Part shown: positions 9,593 to 21,673 of the stretch, one piece after another
How positions within the stretch are numbered: position 1 is the stretch's first letter
Layout of the letters: each line of letters starts with the position of its first letter
From: Flabesymbios commensalis
Lineage: Eukaryota; Annelida; Polychaeta; Terebellida; Flabelligeridae
DNA: 64,000 bases
NCBI GenBank assembly: GCA_964017125.1
Contig: OZ024903.1
Location: 62,784,578 to 62,848,577 of the forward strand
Reading direction: 5' to 3'
The notes under the pieces: generated by a model
Seen by the model: only the letters and a program-made list of their open reading frames with translations
Database searches by the model: none
What the model was told of the DNA's origin: nothing
Made by a program: the position numbers and the translations under genes

Positions 9593-10983
9593 CAGGGCTC
9601 GACAAATCTGGTCAGGAAGTGGTGGCCCACTGGGCTACCAGTGGAGCTGAGCTGGTAGCCCGGAAAATAAACTGGTCAGTGTTTCTGATCTGTCGTCAGA
9701 ATTGATGACAAGCTTTCCCCGTGACGTGAAAACATTCTATTCCGACGACAATCATATAGCCTACACCAAGAAAAACAATTTTAGTTGCATGATTAATTAA
9801 ACTTTTTTCAGTGTTACATTAGGACTACATTCACACATTAGTGAAAAATGAGTTGTTGCAAAGTTTGAAATTTACCTTTAGATATATCACTAGAAGCCAC
9901 CTAAGGCCTTTGCTGCAAAAAAAATCCGCATTTGCCGGAAGACTGCCTGCCTGCTGACTCCAAAACAAGGTTTGGAGTCAGAATCTTCTTATTGCCCGAC
10001 TCCAACTTTTTTCAGGGCCAGGAACACTGCTGGTGGCCCTGTTCCCAGTGCATCTTGTACAGTACTACAAGGCATATTATGTCATATGGTTGCAGTGTAC
10101 ATACTTGGGTCTAGGGTTTTTTACCTAGACCATAGACTGTGTTAAAGAGACAGTTAAGTATTTCATGATGTTTATCATGCAGGGCCAAGATACCGCGCCC
10201 TATTACTGCTGTAGATACTGGCTTCCCCTGGTTCTCAGCATTGGAAATTTTCTGGCATAGCATACATGTCATTTTCCATTTCTGATCATCGTACACAAGC
10301 CAACTGAACTCTGCATGCCTTCCACTGGACTTGAAATGTTCTTACTCTCTTCAGCAGTGTTGTCCATTTTTTTTATATACATAAGCAAGATATATAGCAA
10401 CTGAACCGTGACAATACACATGTATGTAAACCTTGATTGGGATCAAACATTTTTGGCCATGACCGAGTTCATCCCCAGTGATTGTTCATCGATATTTGTC
10501 TTTCGACTTTATATTGATAAAATAGGCACACTACATACCTAAACCACATACCCCGGTGGTAACTTAAGTGTAGCTTTTTCTTTCATTTAATTACTAGCTG
10601 TTGCCGCTACGTGGCGTTTTTCAAGATCAACAGCAAAACATCACAGGTTGATCAAAATCAAGGACTTTTCCCGGTTTATTTATGTTTTTACAAAAATCAA
10701 GGACTTTTCAACATGTTCAAGGCCTGGATATTTTTTTCAAATTCAAGGAATTTTCCCGTTTTCAAGGACCCGTGGGAACCATGGTACTGAGACAACGGCC
10801 GCGGTAGGCTCAATACCGCTACTGCAGACTATCCATGCACTGGTCATTAACTGCACACACATTGGCACCTAAAGACTGGTGGCCCGGCAGGCTTCAGATC
10901 TACATAGATGAATGGTAGTGGTCCGGCACATCAAAGTAGTAGTCTAGTCCCGGGTGTTCGGGCACGGGATTAGTCGAGCCCTG
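9593..10983. mobile_element. 1.39-kb DNA element with CAGGGCTCGA ends and 6-bp target duplication
   Basis: The left end reads CAGGGCTCGACAAAT; the right end, inverted, reads CAGGGCTCGACTAAT. GGCCAT directly precedes 9593 and directly follows 10,983. Subterminal regions contain 'gtggccc' and 'cccggg' palindromic words. No transposase is visible, so it is non-autonomous. The CAGGG start suggests the hAT group, but a 6-bp duplication is shorter than the usual 8. Confidence 0.75.
10640..10785. mobile_element. End fragment of a second CAGGG-type element inside the first
   Basis: Repeated 'atcaaggacttttc' words are followed by 'ttcaaggacccgtgggaacc'. This order is typical of one end of small hAT-like elements that begin CAGGGTTCCCACGGGTCC. 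The other end is not found nearby. Confidence 0.45.
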
Positions 10984-10997
10984 GGCCATACAATGCT

Positions 10998-11515
10998 ACC
11001 CAGCAGGCACACCACGTGGAATCCACGTGTAATTGGGGTGGAAAATTAGTGGACACGTGTTCCACTAAAAATCCAGGTGTATTCTACGTGGATTTCGTCT
11101 TGTGTATTATTGGTGTTGATTTACACGTGGATATCAAGTGAAGTTTGAGCATTATTTATTTTTTCATGTGTAATCCACGTTGTATTTCTCACGTGGATTA
11201 TTGGTGTACATTTCCAGGTGTATTCTACGTGAATTGTTTCACGTGGATGGTGTACCTTTAATGGTGTACCTGTTTATGTGGATATCAGATGGATATCATG
11301 TGAAGAATGCCACCCGATTTTGTTTCACTTGTTTTCCAAGTGTATTTTTTACATGGATTATTTGTGCACCTATCCAAGTGTATATCTGTGGATATCATGT
11401 GATGTTTGAGCCTAGACTTCCTTCTGATGTGTATTCCATGCATGTTTTTTTTCATGTGGATTATTGGTGTAGGCCTACATATCCATGCGTAATACACTTG
11501 ATTACACAACTCAAC
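10998..11515. repeat. Degenerate repeat rich in CACGTG / CACGTGGAT words
   Basis: After 'acccagcaggcacacc' the sequence runs through about ten 'cacgtgga', 'tccacgtg' and 'ggtgtattctacgtg' words in both orientations. The start resembles the CCCAGCA hairpin family described elsewhere here, so this may be a longer relative of it. Reading frames over it (both strands) are by-products. Confidence 0.6.
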
Positions 11516-11744
11516 ACCTGTCAGATACAGACCTCTTTGTGCGTCATGGGGGCCTAGCGACAACATTATGCTTCCTTGCAGTCTTTCCCAATAAGCTCAA
11601 AATTTCACTGGACAGTAGGTCCTGTAAGCTTGGAACTTTTACCAGACCAAAAAAATTCACCAGACAGTATGTGGCCAGAAAACGACCAAAAAACAAAACA
11701 GAATAAAACAATAACAGGATTATAGGTCCGATGTGGTTGGGTAT

Positions 11745-12640
11745 TTTCCCATTGCTAGATCAAAATCTGAGCTAAATTATAAAAACGTCTAAAAGAAGGC
11801 ACCTCAATGTTGCAAAACGTTAAAGGGATACAGAATCCAAAAACATCACCCAGACACCTGTTTAAACTTTTTGAAGCAGCTGAAGAAAACTACTGAGATG
11901 ATGCCGCTGTTGAGAGTTTTAGTTTTTAGATGCATCAGGGCACCCAATGAGTGCCCCGCAATACAGTAGCAGTAGCAAATATACCACATATGCACATAAC
12001 AATCAGAAATTTGGGCATAGCCTCCGGCTTCCCCACAAGGGGGTCATGGAAGAAGAAAATTTTGATTTATTCTTATCCTTATACTTGTAGCTATAAAACT
12101 TTCATTTTTACCCTCGGTGAGCCCCATGAGGAAGTGCAAGGTAGGCAAACAAAATTTCACCCAGGTTTTACCCTGGGCAAACTAGTGCAGCCTTCCCCAG
12201 GTATCTCAATTAGAACTTCCAGATTCCCACATTGTTCTGTCCAAACGGTCTTAATGATATCCTCCAGAACTTCCTCATAGGGCAGTGGACATAGTCTATC
12301 TTCATTTTTTGCATTATTTAAAAAAAATAAAAAACTGGCACGTGTGTAAAAAAAATTGCATTTGTTGCACAAATTTTGGAATTGAAGGCGAGAGCTGGCA
12401 CCATTTTTCATAATTGTGAAAAATCTAATGATGGGAACCTCCAGAAAAGGTGATAAAAGTGCCATTCAAAACAAATAACTCTTTTAATTCCACAATGATG
12501 GCTTCATTTCTACCAGTAAAAGTGAGCAAAAAGCACAAACAAACACAGAAAAATATGTCTTTTATTGCAGTGTCTCACAAATTCACATAAATCCTGAAAA
12601 GACACGAAAAAACATCAAAATCACTTTTATGAATGTACCT
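11745..12640 (+). repeat. Repeat family R1, long copy 1
   Basis: Collinear with 52,365-53,345 and, in part, with 9225-9480, 54,215-54,400 (inverted), 55,395-55,650 (inverted) and 60,604-60,830. Landmarks are 'gctagatcaaaatctgagct', 'ttgaagcagctgaagaaaac', 'ccacatatgcacataac', 'ttttaccctgggcaaac' and 'gatggcttcatttct'. On the minus strand it retains a fragment LPYEEVLEDIIKTVWTEQCG that is also conserved in other copies. It may be part of an exon of an autonomous parent. No terminal repeats were found. Confidence 0.8.
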
Positions 12641-12889
12641 AACTTAGTCATGATACATTACTATGTCTATGACTATAGATGTCTATGAATATGATTACAT
12701 CATGAACATGAATCATTGAATGATCATCAGGTCCAGGCGAACCGTCAATTGTAGTACCCTCCAGCAGTGTCTTATTAGCTGCAAAAGGGGGTCTGGGGGA
12801 AATTTGTGAAAAAAATACTTGTTTATGTGGCATCTGGAGCTATTTGAGGGGATCAACAGCAGTTTTAATTGTTCGGGTGTGCACATATA

Positions 12890-13020
12890 GGCTAAACTGG
12901 GCCAGGAGAACCTCCTGAGGATGGTGAGATGATTGAGATGACACTGTCCTCCAGACACAGGATTCGCAAATCGAGCCCCAGCGGTCTGAGGCCGAGCACG
13001 CTACCTCTCGGTATCACTTT
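12890..13020 (-). repeat. Possible tRNA-derived SINE head
   Basis: Read on the minus strand, 'gaggtagcgtgctcggcctcagaccgctgg' style text resembles a tRNA D-arm to anticodon arm, followed by a B-box-like 'gggctcgatttgcgaatcc' with one disrupted region. It does not fold into a full tRNA. An old SINE is the best reading. Confidence 0.4.
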
Positions 13021-13024
13021 AATA

Positions 13025-13585
13025 ATAGACCTATTGTCATATTGATTTTCCCTGTGGTATGAATTTATGAAATATGACATCAATGCATACATGTACGGTA
13101 TTACAACAGGCCCATATATATGTTTTCATGGGCTGCATCCTACTAGTAAATCTGAGTTAAAGGAAACCTCTTCCACAGATTTCCCCAGGGATATTCTCAA
13201 AAGTGCTTAGGCCTAGGCTACTGGTTTCTGATAGCTTTATAGGAACACTGTTAGGTGAAGGGTACAAATTAAGGGTGTCGATGAGACACTGATTTCTAAT
13301 GCAGTAAAAATTAAATTACATGGATGAAATTTTCGGGAACACTCTCACTGCTAGAAATAGTTAGAGCAGCAGATGGATCAACACTAGAAAGAACTATTTT
13401 CATACAATCTTCTACATGACAGCAGTTGTTTACTAACATATTTCTGTGAAAGCTTGCATAACAAAATTCCCTGACTCGGACAACTATTTTACATAGTTAG
13501 GTCTACATAGTCTTAAACAAGTTTTGCCAGAAGAAGCACGCAATTATTTTTTAAAACGTTTGGTTATATAGCCTAATTGAGCCTA
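13025..13585. other. Non-coding, nothing recognised
   Basis: AT-rich sequence with no ORF of protein character and no repeat match found within the window. Confidence 0.4.
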
Positions 13586-13587
13586 CT

Positions 13588-13692
13588 AAGGAAACACAAG
13601 ATGCTGAGCTAATGCTGGGTCAACTTTGGCAAAACGTCTACGACGTTGCACCAACATAAAACCTACGTTTATTCAACATCTTGTGTTGCTGG
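13588..13692. mobile_element. CCCAGCA hairpin element (copy 1)
   Basis: The left end 'ggaaacacaagatg' pairs with the right end 'caacatcttgtgttgctgg'. The middle has the family signature: 'aacgtctacgacgttg' followed by 'caccaacataaaacc'. About 105 bp long. Confidence 0.65.
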
Positions 13693-13699
13693 AAAATCA

Positions 13700-14450
13700 G
13701 CAAAATTCATTCACCCTGGTCAATGTGAATCTGACTATTATATAGCAAGCTGTGTGTGCACTCACTAGACTTATATGTTATAATACTGCAGTCATAATGG
13801 TGTTTGGCCAGCGTTGTAAATGACGGCCACTAATTGTCTCACCGTCACGCCATATGTAAACACACCCTTGGCGAGCCGGCAACATGAAAGATACACACCT
13901 TTTCAAAGGAATCGCTCTGAAAATGTTTTTGCCTGCATATATTTATTTATTGGTTGTTTATTTATAAGGCTTTATATACTCACATGTATTTACTTGTTAC
14001 TTGTATAGAATAATAGTGGACACATGAAAATGTGAATGAAACGTTCAACATTCAAGATAAAATTTCAATTAACATACAACAAAGCTATATATAAATAATT
14101 ATTTAAAAATAATAATAATAATAATAACATAACTGAACTCCATATATAGTAGTACTATTTGAATAATAAAAAATAAAACCATTGTCGCTGGTATTAAGTT
14201 AAGTCATTATACGGCCTATGAGGCTACGTCCTGCATTTCTTTTCAAATAAAGAACTTTACGCGTTTGCATGCTATTATAATGTAATTTATATCATTATTT
14301 CCAGAATTAAATAAGCTTTCTGGTGACATTTATTAGGCCTACATGTCTTGCGTTTTCATGCTGTAATATATTATGCTGTAATATCTTAATCTTCTTCATT
14401 GATAAGGAGGTGTGATTGTCACTCAATAGCAGTGATGACATATCTAATTC
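13700..14450. other. Non-coding; (AAT)n microsatellite at about 14,106-14,127
   Basis: No gene is visible. A short aataataat run is the only simple repeat. A 62-codon frame at 13,820 shows no family resemblance. Confidence 0.4.
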
Positions 14451-14457
14451 TCAATGA

Positions 14458-14580
14458 AGCAAGCACAAGACATTAAGCCATTGTTGAGCCATTGTTGGTT
14501 CAAGGTTGGACCACCGTCTACGACGTTGGCCCAGCATAAAACCTATAATGGCCGACTGGCTCGTTGTCAACGACTTGAAT
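14458..14580. mobile_element. CCCAGCA hairpin element (copy 2, right end decayed)
   Basis: It starts 'gcaagcacaagacattaagc' and carries 'ggttggaccaccgtctacga' and 'cgttggcccagcataaaacc', the core of the family. The right inverted repeat is no longer clear. Confidence 0.55.
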
Positions 14581-14584
14581 AGTG

Positions 14585-15425
14585 GATAAGTACCTGGTTT
14601 CGATGCCACTTAAACATGTTAAATCATTGTACCTCAGTACTTTATGAAGATTCGTTATCGAATTATTGCATATAATAATTATAGCCACATGGCATATTAC
14701 GGCTATAGCAGCTGATTATCATATTTTGTATTCATATTTACCATATTTACCATTAAATGGTTTTATTACTTGTGTTTGCATATAATAGCTATATTTTCGG
14801 CCAGGATCTTAGCACTTTTAGGGTTAATGTGTCGAGTACAATCAAATTGGCGGTTACGTCACAAAACAATTAGCATAAGTAATGTTAACCCTTTAAACTC
14901 TTTCACGCGTTTCGGCCACCATCCCGCTGCCACACTGTTGACTTATAGGCCTTATATATGCCTTTAACGGCTAAATTAAAACTGTGAAAATTTCGAAATT
15001 AGGCAGTTTTGTAACATTATATACATAAATATGTACGGAGTACGTTAGTAGACAGATATGTGGTACCATGTGATAACCATCCTAATGGAAAGTCCTAACT
15101 TCTTGGTCGTACGGCCATGTAATAAATACCACTAAGAAACCTACTCATTACTGAAAATAATGACATATTATTTTATGATCGCACACAAATTCGCAAACTT
15201 ATTCATTTGGGAAGCCGGTAGACATGTTGTTAATTTGCACTGATTCGAAGTTCAGCTTTGTTAAATCGACGTCTCTAAATATAGAATTCAGAAATGTGTC
15301 TTTTTATGGTGAAGTGTTTTTGTTTCGCATGTACTTGATTTTGTACTTGATTTCATCTTAATACTTGAGTTAATCCTAATAATTTTATTATTTAATGGAA
15401 TTAACTTAATTCAGCAGTTATGTCG
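14585..15425. other. Non-coding, nothing recognised
   Basis: No gene, terminal repeat or tandem array is evident in this AT-rich stretch. Confidence 0.4.
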
Positions 15426-16260
15426 TGTACTGTATTGAATATATTAAATCCAATGTGCAACTTGTCATAAATCGAGGATATTTATGATGAGTAATGGTGT
15501 GACTAATGCTCATACCATCATCTAATGTTTTGTTTGAATCGGTCTATACAGCAGCATATGTGCAGTTTATTTCCTACATTTATAACTTATTTCAAAAATT
15601 CATAACTTGAGAAAAATATTACCTTGGTGCACATATAATTGGTGTATACACTTATTTCAAAAATTCATAACTTGAGAAAAATATTAACTCGGTGCACATA
15701 TAATTGGTGTATTATATGTCTTAGTGTGACTAATGCTCATACCATCATCTAATGTTTTGTTTGAATCGGTCTATACAGCAGCATATGTGCAGTTTATTTC
15801 CTACATTTAAAACTTATTTCAAAAATTCATAACTTGAGAAAAATATTAACTCGGTGCACATATAATTGGTGTATACACTTATTTCAAAAATTCATAACTT
15901 GAGAAAAATATTAACTCGGTGCACATATAATTGGTGTATTATATGTCTTAGTGTATTGAATATATTAAATCCAATGTGCAACTTGTCATAAATCGAGGAT
16001 ATTTATGATGAGTAATGGTGTGACTAATGCTCATACCATCATCTAATGTTTTGTCCGAATCGGTCTATACAGCAGCATATATGCAGTTTATTTCCTACAT
16101 TTATAACTTATTTCAAAAATTCATAACTTGAGAAAAATATTAACTCGGTGCACATATAATTGGTGTATACACTGATACACTACTGTATTGAATATGTCTA
16201 ATTCACTGTGCGACTTGTCATAAATCGAATATATTTATGATAAGTAGGCCTACTGGTGTG
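15425..16260. repeat. Compound tandem duplication built from three blocks
   Basis: Block A ('tgtattgaatatattaaatc' to 'gatgagtaatggtg') occurs at about 15,431, 15,953 and, diverged, 16,183. Block B ('tgtgactaatgctcatacca' to 'tttcctacattta') occurs at about 15,500, 15,724 and 16,020. Block C ('acttatttcaaaaattcata' to 'acatataattggtgtata', ~66 bp) occurs five times. Copies are nearly identical, so the array is young and was built by repeated unequal steps. Confidence 0.85.
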
Positions 16261-16417
16261 ACTAATGTTCATAACATATATGTATATAATACATTTTTAC
16301 TTAAAAAAAAACAGTATTTTGTTTATTATTTGTTTTATTCTGTTTAATTTTTATTAATATATTTGCATATCCGGCCACATACACTAAATGATATAGGCCT
16401 ACAGCATATACATATAA

Positions 16418-16511
16418 CCCAGCAGAAACAAGACGTTTAATCAATGTTGGCTTTGCGTTGGTCCAACGCCTAAGACGGTGGACCAACATTAACTCGACGT
16501 CTTGTGTCTGC
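16418..16511. mobile_element. CCCAGCA hairpin element (copy 3)
   Basis: CCCAGCAGAAACAAGACGTT at the left pairs with GACGTCTTGTGTCTGC at the right. The core reads 'gttggtccaacgcctaagac' followed by 'ggtggaccaacatt'. About 94 bp. Confidence 0.75.
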
Positions 16512-16732
16512 ATATATTTAAGGCGTCGCCCAACATTCATGATTAGTCTGATTCGGGCCTACTACCAGCACTAACTGTACCTATGGCTATGCGGTTAAGG
16601 ACATAAAAACTGGGGATTTTGGTCGTTATTGGCTGATTGTATAGATACAAAATTTAGCAGTTAGCTTTATGGAATAATATTTGAGCTGATGATAACATAT
16701 AGATACTCGAAATATAGTTGCATTGGGTGGCA

Positions 16733-16788
16733 TGCGTTGGTATATGCTGGTATGCGTTGGTATGCGGTGGTGTGTGTTGGCATGCATC
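16733..16788. repeat. Short minisatellite (ggtatgcgtt)
   Basis: Five or six imperfect 10-11-bp units of 'ggtatgcgtt' type follow one another. Confidence 0.6.
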
Positions 16789-16856
16789 TTTTATTGCTTC
16801 CCCAAATGACGTCACCCACCTTCTGGAGAACAACACCTATGATTGGATGGGTTTAA

Positions 16857-16920
16857 CGACGGGTATACCCGTCATGGATTTGTGAACCTGTGGACTATGA
16901 TGACGGGTATACTGTCATAC
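16857..16920. other. Perfect 16-bp palindrome with a second half-copy
   Basis: GACGGGTATACCCGTC is a perfect palindrome. About 30 bp farther on, 'gacgggtatactgtcat' repeats it with one change. It could be a dimer-binding site or a tiny inverted-repeat remnant. Confidence 0.55.
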
Positions 16921-16924
16921 CTTT

Positions 16925-17595
16925 AACACACATTCGAACAGCTATCAGCGTAATAAATATAGCCGGAGACATCACAATTCAGACCATATTTCACAAACAT
17001 TACCTGCCGGATCGTTTCCTATAGTATAGGGACTTCATGGACGCACAGTCATTTATAACGTCATAAACTGAATAGAACATTGGTAACTAGGCAGCGTTTT
17101 TTTTGGTCCAGTACGGCACATGTCATAATGGGTAACCAATGGGAAAGCTTATTACAATCGTTCTGGAAGCTATTTAAATATCAGTGGAAGTACTTGCTTT
17201 GACTTACCAAAGTATTACGATGGAAGGACGTACGCCGATCGTAGTACCCAAAACTAGCAAAAGAGGGTACTACAATCGACGGTCCGCCTTGACCTGATCA
17301 TGCCATGATTTATGGTCCGCCTAGCATATAGTAGGCACTACCACAAGAATTTTTTTTTAACAAAATATGTCTTTTTAAGCTTTTTATAAGATGGAGGATA
17401 GAGTCTAAAATATATAAAACTTTACTTTTTGCAAAATAATTAATTAGTTTTCAAGATATGACACATTTTGTTCTTGAAAGTAGGGGTATTTTTTCTGCCG
17501 GGATTTCCCACTATAACATCATATAACTCCCATCGGCTTGTACGTACGTTTTCGGGAAAAAACCTCAATGTTCTGTGTTGGAACATCTATAAAAA
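16925..17595. other. Non-coding; one hairpin near 17,238-17,283
   Basis: 'cgatcgtagtaccc' and 'gggtactacaatcg' form a stem of about 12 bp. Nothing else is recognised. Confidence 0.4.
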
Positions 17596-17597
17596 AA

Positions 17598-19232
17598 TAA
17601 TAATTGATTCAAAATCATATAAACCAGTGTTATTATTTTTATTCCATTTATTGTTAGCTACAAAATGGTACTATGTAATTTAAAATAAAATTGACGATCA
17701 TGAAATTCCGAAGGTCAAGGTCACATGGTGTCAAGGTCAAATGTAGTAAAAATGTGTTATTTTCAGTTCAAATGTAGTAAAAATGTGTTATTTTCAGTTA
17801 AAATATATCTTGTAACTTTTTAAAAAAAGTGACTTTGATAAAAAAATTATAACAGATTTTATCAGTGGTCAGATTGAAATACATAGAAATAAAAGAATAC
17901 TAACGACCTTGACCTTCAGGTGAAATGAAGGTCAAATTTGCCAATTTTTTACATCAAATGTGTCGATTTCACTCCCTAACTTAAAAAAAATTATATAAAT
18001 AAAGCCAACATACCATCAGTAAAACATGCATAACATGAGATTTTTGGCAACATCTAGACAGCAAATATATAAACATCAAATACAATTAGTTGACCTTTAA
18101 ATGACCTTGCCATTACAAGTTCAAGATTATATAAGGACTAGTATCATTGTTTTTGCATGTAATTTATGCTTTCTAATATAATAATATATTCATATAGATG
18201 TCATTGTCGTATTGATTCATCATTTACTTCAAGGTAAAGCATATTATTGGAGAATAATTTTAAGTGACCTCGACCAGGACGTCAAGCACAGTTCGACCTG
18301 GAGGTCAAGTGCAGGCTGAGATAAAAACGTTATCAGTAAATTTCAATGATATAGCTATGAAAATGTTATCATTGATCATTGCATGGTAAAATATACCAAT
18401 ATTGTACTGAAACATACTTATGAGTTTTGAATAATGATTCAAAATAATATATAAACTGTTATTATTTTTATTCCATTTTTTGTTGGCTACAAAGTGGTAC
18501 TACATAATTTAAAACAAAATTGAAGATCATGAAATTGTGGAGGTCAAGGTCACACAGTCTCAAGGTCAATTGTAGAAAAATGTGTAATTTTCAGTTATAA
18601 TATGTCTTGTAACTTTTTAAAAGATGTGACTTTGATAAAAAATTCTAACAGATTTATAAGTTGTCAGATTGAAATACATGGAAATAAAAGAATACTAACG
18701 ACCTTGACCTTCAGGTCGAATGAAGGTCAAATTTGCCACTTTTTTACATCAAATGTGTCAATTTCACTCCCCAATTTAATAAAATATCATATAAATAAAG
18801 CCAACATACCTCAGTAAAACATGTATAAATAACATCAGATTTTTGGCAACATTTTGACAGCATATATATAAACATCAAATACAATTAGTTGACTTTTAAA
18901 TGACCTTGCCATTACAAGTTCAAGGTTATGTAAGGACTAGTATCATTCTTTTTACATTTAATTTATGCTTTCTAATATAATATTTTATACATATTGATGT
19001 CATTGTCCTATTGATTCCACATTTACTTCAAGGTAAAGCATATTATTGGAAAAAAATTGAGGTGACCTTAACCTGGAGGTCAAGCGCAGTTTTGACCTGG
19101 CGCTCAAATGCAGGCTGAGATAATAGGAAGTTATCAATAAATTTCAATGATATACACTGTAACTATGAAAATGTTATCATTGATCATTGCATGGTAAAAT
19201 ATACCAATATTGTACTGAAACATGAGTTTTAA
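17598..19232. repeat. Two-copy tandem duplication, ~830-bp period
   Basis: 17,598-18,425 and 18,428-19,232 run in parallel from 'gattcaaaat.atataaac' through 'tgaaattc..aaggtcaaggtcac', 'gaccttgaccttcaggt', 'cattacaagttcaag' and 'ggtaaaatataccaatattg'. They differ by scattered substitutions and small indels. Each copy has several TCAAGGTCA or inverse TGACCTTGA words. There is no ORF of note. Confidence 0.9.
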
Positions 19233-19234
19233 AC

Positions 19235-19920
19235 CTTAAACCCCTCATATAATATATACCAAGTATACAAATTTAATCGACCTCCATCTCACTGCAAAAA
19301 TATGGTAATGATGGTGAGCATTGTAACTGCATTATACAGACTTCATTATGACTTGTTTATGACATAAATTTCAAGGTTAAAACTGAATAATTTATCATTT
19401 AAATCTTTAAACATATGCACATGTATATTTTCCACATAGCCTATATCATATTCTATTGAGGAATTTACAGTGGGGACAAAACTAAAATGATAAATTCTTC
19501 TGAATTACATGTGAGAAAGTGTTAATGAGGGATCTGTTTTGGCATGTGAGTATTGCTTTACGTAACATTCTGCACATATGAGGCAATATATCTAAATATA
19601 TCTATAAATGTATGTGTGTAGGCTTTAGATATCGTTAAGCTTAATATACAACATATATATATACATGTATATACATATATAATTATATATATATATAGTT
19701 GTAAAACTTGGTCTCTGGTTCATATTATAACATATTATAACATAGTACCCTAACAGAAGTTCAGTTGCAATTTTGTGTACCAGGTTTGTATACTTATTAG
19801 ATATTTTTTTTAGTTATTTGGGGATATGTAACAAAAAGCAGCCACCAATGTTAGAATTAATTATTCTTAAGTATCTCACTAGTCAAAAAATTTCACACAA
19901 TAAATTTAAATTTCATTACA
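19235..19920. other. Non-coding; (AT)n-rich block at about 19,645-19,700
   Basis: A long run of tata/tgta steps marks a microsatellite. The rest has no gene and is the region downstream (3') of the minus-strand transposase-like gene. Confidence 0.45.
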
Positions 19921-19923
19921 TCT

Positions 19924-20532
19924 TCATGTATCCATTGAATGAAGTGATAAATCACCAAGCACATAGTCAGCTGCCAGTTTTACCACAGCTATATTTGAAT
20001 GAACAGCTCGCTCCTCATCTTCATCTTCTAACCAGTAAGCAATACTATATTGCAATCGATTCCGTTTTAGTTTGCCAATTGTCCCTGAGTATTTCACTAG
20101 TTGCTCATCCTCATACCAAACATGGCTGATTCTAGTGCCGATAAATGTTTCAGGTTGGGCAATCATCTGTTGAGCTTTTGGCAATTTCTCCACATCAAGG
20201 TCCAAATCCAGGTTTATGTCATCTAGCCAAACATCAGAGTGCACACGCTCATTTAATTTCTTCTCCAGAATGGTTCTTGTATGCTGTTCTCTTCGCTGGT
20301 GAATGGCTTTCAACCTATGCTTCTCCTCTTCTTCCTGCATTGCCTTTTCTCTATTGTTTCTTTCTACTGACACTTGGCGAGCACTATTGATAATAGAGTC
20401 ATCTTGTTTGTCCAACCATGGTTTGGTTTTGTTCAAGGCAAATTTAACTTTTGAATCAATGAATGACATAGAGGCTGATGGTGCACGTCTCACTTGAGCA
20501 TCGGTCATGCCTAAAGCTCTCTCGGCGTACAT
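19924..20532 (-). pseudogene. Transposase-like protein, C-terminal part with Tudor/chromo-like tail
   Basis: This 202-codon frame continues the protein of 20,511-21,536 after a single-base-type frame change at about 20,535. It holds a charged helical stretch (EKAMQEEEEKHRLKAIHQRR) and then, at about residues 130-190, FIGTRISHVWYEDEQLVKYS followed by IAYWLEDEDEE. This resembles the small Tudor/chromo-like barrel found at the C-terminus of related uncharacterised transposon proteins in marine invertebrates and fish. The stop is at 19,924. The family assignment rests on memory of similar proteins, not on a search. Confidence 0.6.
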
Positions 20533-21673
20533 ATTGTGAAAAGAGAAAGATAGCCCTCAGCTAGTTCTTTGGAAATTTGTCTAGAAAGTTCCTTGTTTGG
20601 TGATGACTTGATGTGATGTTGAAGAGACAGAAACACAATGTCATTTGTTTTAATCGAGTCACCAAATGCGTCTACCTCAGTGGTAAATAAAATATTTGGT
20701 GACATTGAAACTGCCTCGAGGGAATCACAACACATTTTTAATAGAGGTACAGAATTTATATTTGCCATTTCACTTTCGTAGAATTTAGACATCCATGGTC
20801 CACTGACAAATTTCCCATAGAGTCCAATAATCGCAATTTCAAGGGCAAGGTTATTGTTTGAAAGATCTTGTGAAATACATTTCACAAGCTGGTTCTGGCT
20901 TGGACACCAGTTTTTCAGATAGTTGATAAGTTCATGCTGTAGAAATATTATACTGGATGCCAGCTTGAAAAGAACATGTGGTCTGGATCCACAGTAACGA
21001 GGGATGAGAATCAGCTGTAGTTTTTTTAAATCAAAAAAAATCTTGAAGGAGCCAGGATGACCACTACCACTCTTCCATCGCATCTTGCTGATTGCATGAA
21101 TGAGGTTGACAGCAGCTACATCTTTTCCAAAGCATTTACCTTTAATGTTATGTTGGGACTCAATTTCTCGGATTACTTTTTTTGTACTCTGTGCCAACCC
21201 ATCCAGAGGATGCATATTGCAATTTAATTCAGTAATTATTCTACCAGCAGTGTCGCTGAACTCTTTATTTACACAGTGATTTACTGCAGAGCGATCGGAC
21301 AAAGTGTTACTGATGTTTCCTATCATTTCATTTTTAGTGTCATCTTTGTTAGTATTATAACATTCACTGTATGTTGTAGCTGTTGTGTCGATGGCAGACT
21401 CAATATGATTAACGTAATCAATTGTACGTCCACCGCTGAGAGTCTCAACACTGATATGGTACTCTGTGTTGATGGATCTGTTGATATGTGGATCTGGTCG
21501 ATGTGACTTCCTCCGAGAGTGGTGGCGTCCCAGCACAAAGTTGAGTGCGGTTTTTTTAAGAGGAGATCAGCTGTTTGTAAGTCTGCGAGGCTCCCCATTT
21601 CTCGAGCCATCCTACACACAGAGCTACGGCTTGGCAGTGCGTTAAGTTTTAAGCCAGCTAACTCTGACAGCAC
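20511..21673 (-). pseudogene. Transposase-like protein, central (catalytic-looking) part
   Basis: Two overlapping frames together cover the core: 21,323-21,673 gives LKLNALPSRSSVCRMAREMG and LCWDATTLGGSHID, and 20,511-21,536 continues with GGRTIDYVNHIESAID, TLSDRSAVNHC, NCNMHPLDGLAQ, SGSGHPGSFKIFF, CGSRPHVLFKLASSIIFLQH and GKFVSGPWM. The switch lies near 21,450. The aspartates in WDATT and LSDRS are candidate acidic catalytic residues of a DDE/DDD nuclease. The same order of motifs occurs in a large group of uncharacterised animal transposon proteins. Superfamily not named because I cannot verify it. There are two frame changes in this part of the gene (about 21,670 and 21,450). Confidence 0.65.

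Noticed and set aside
11180-11557. 125-codon plus frame and 93-codon minus frame over the same DNA
   Set aside because: Both cross the degenerate CACGTG repeat; neither shows conserved motifs or splice context.
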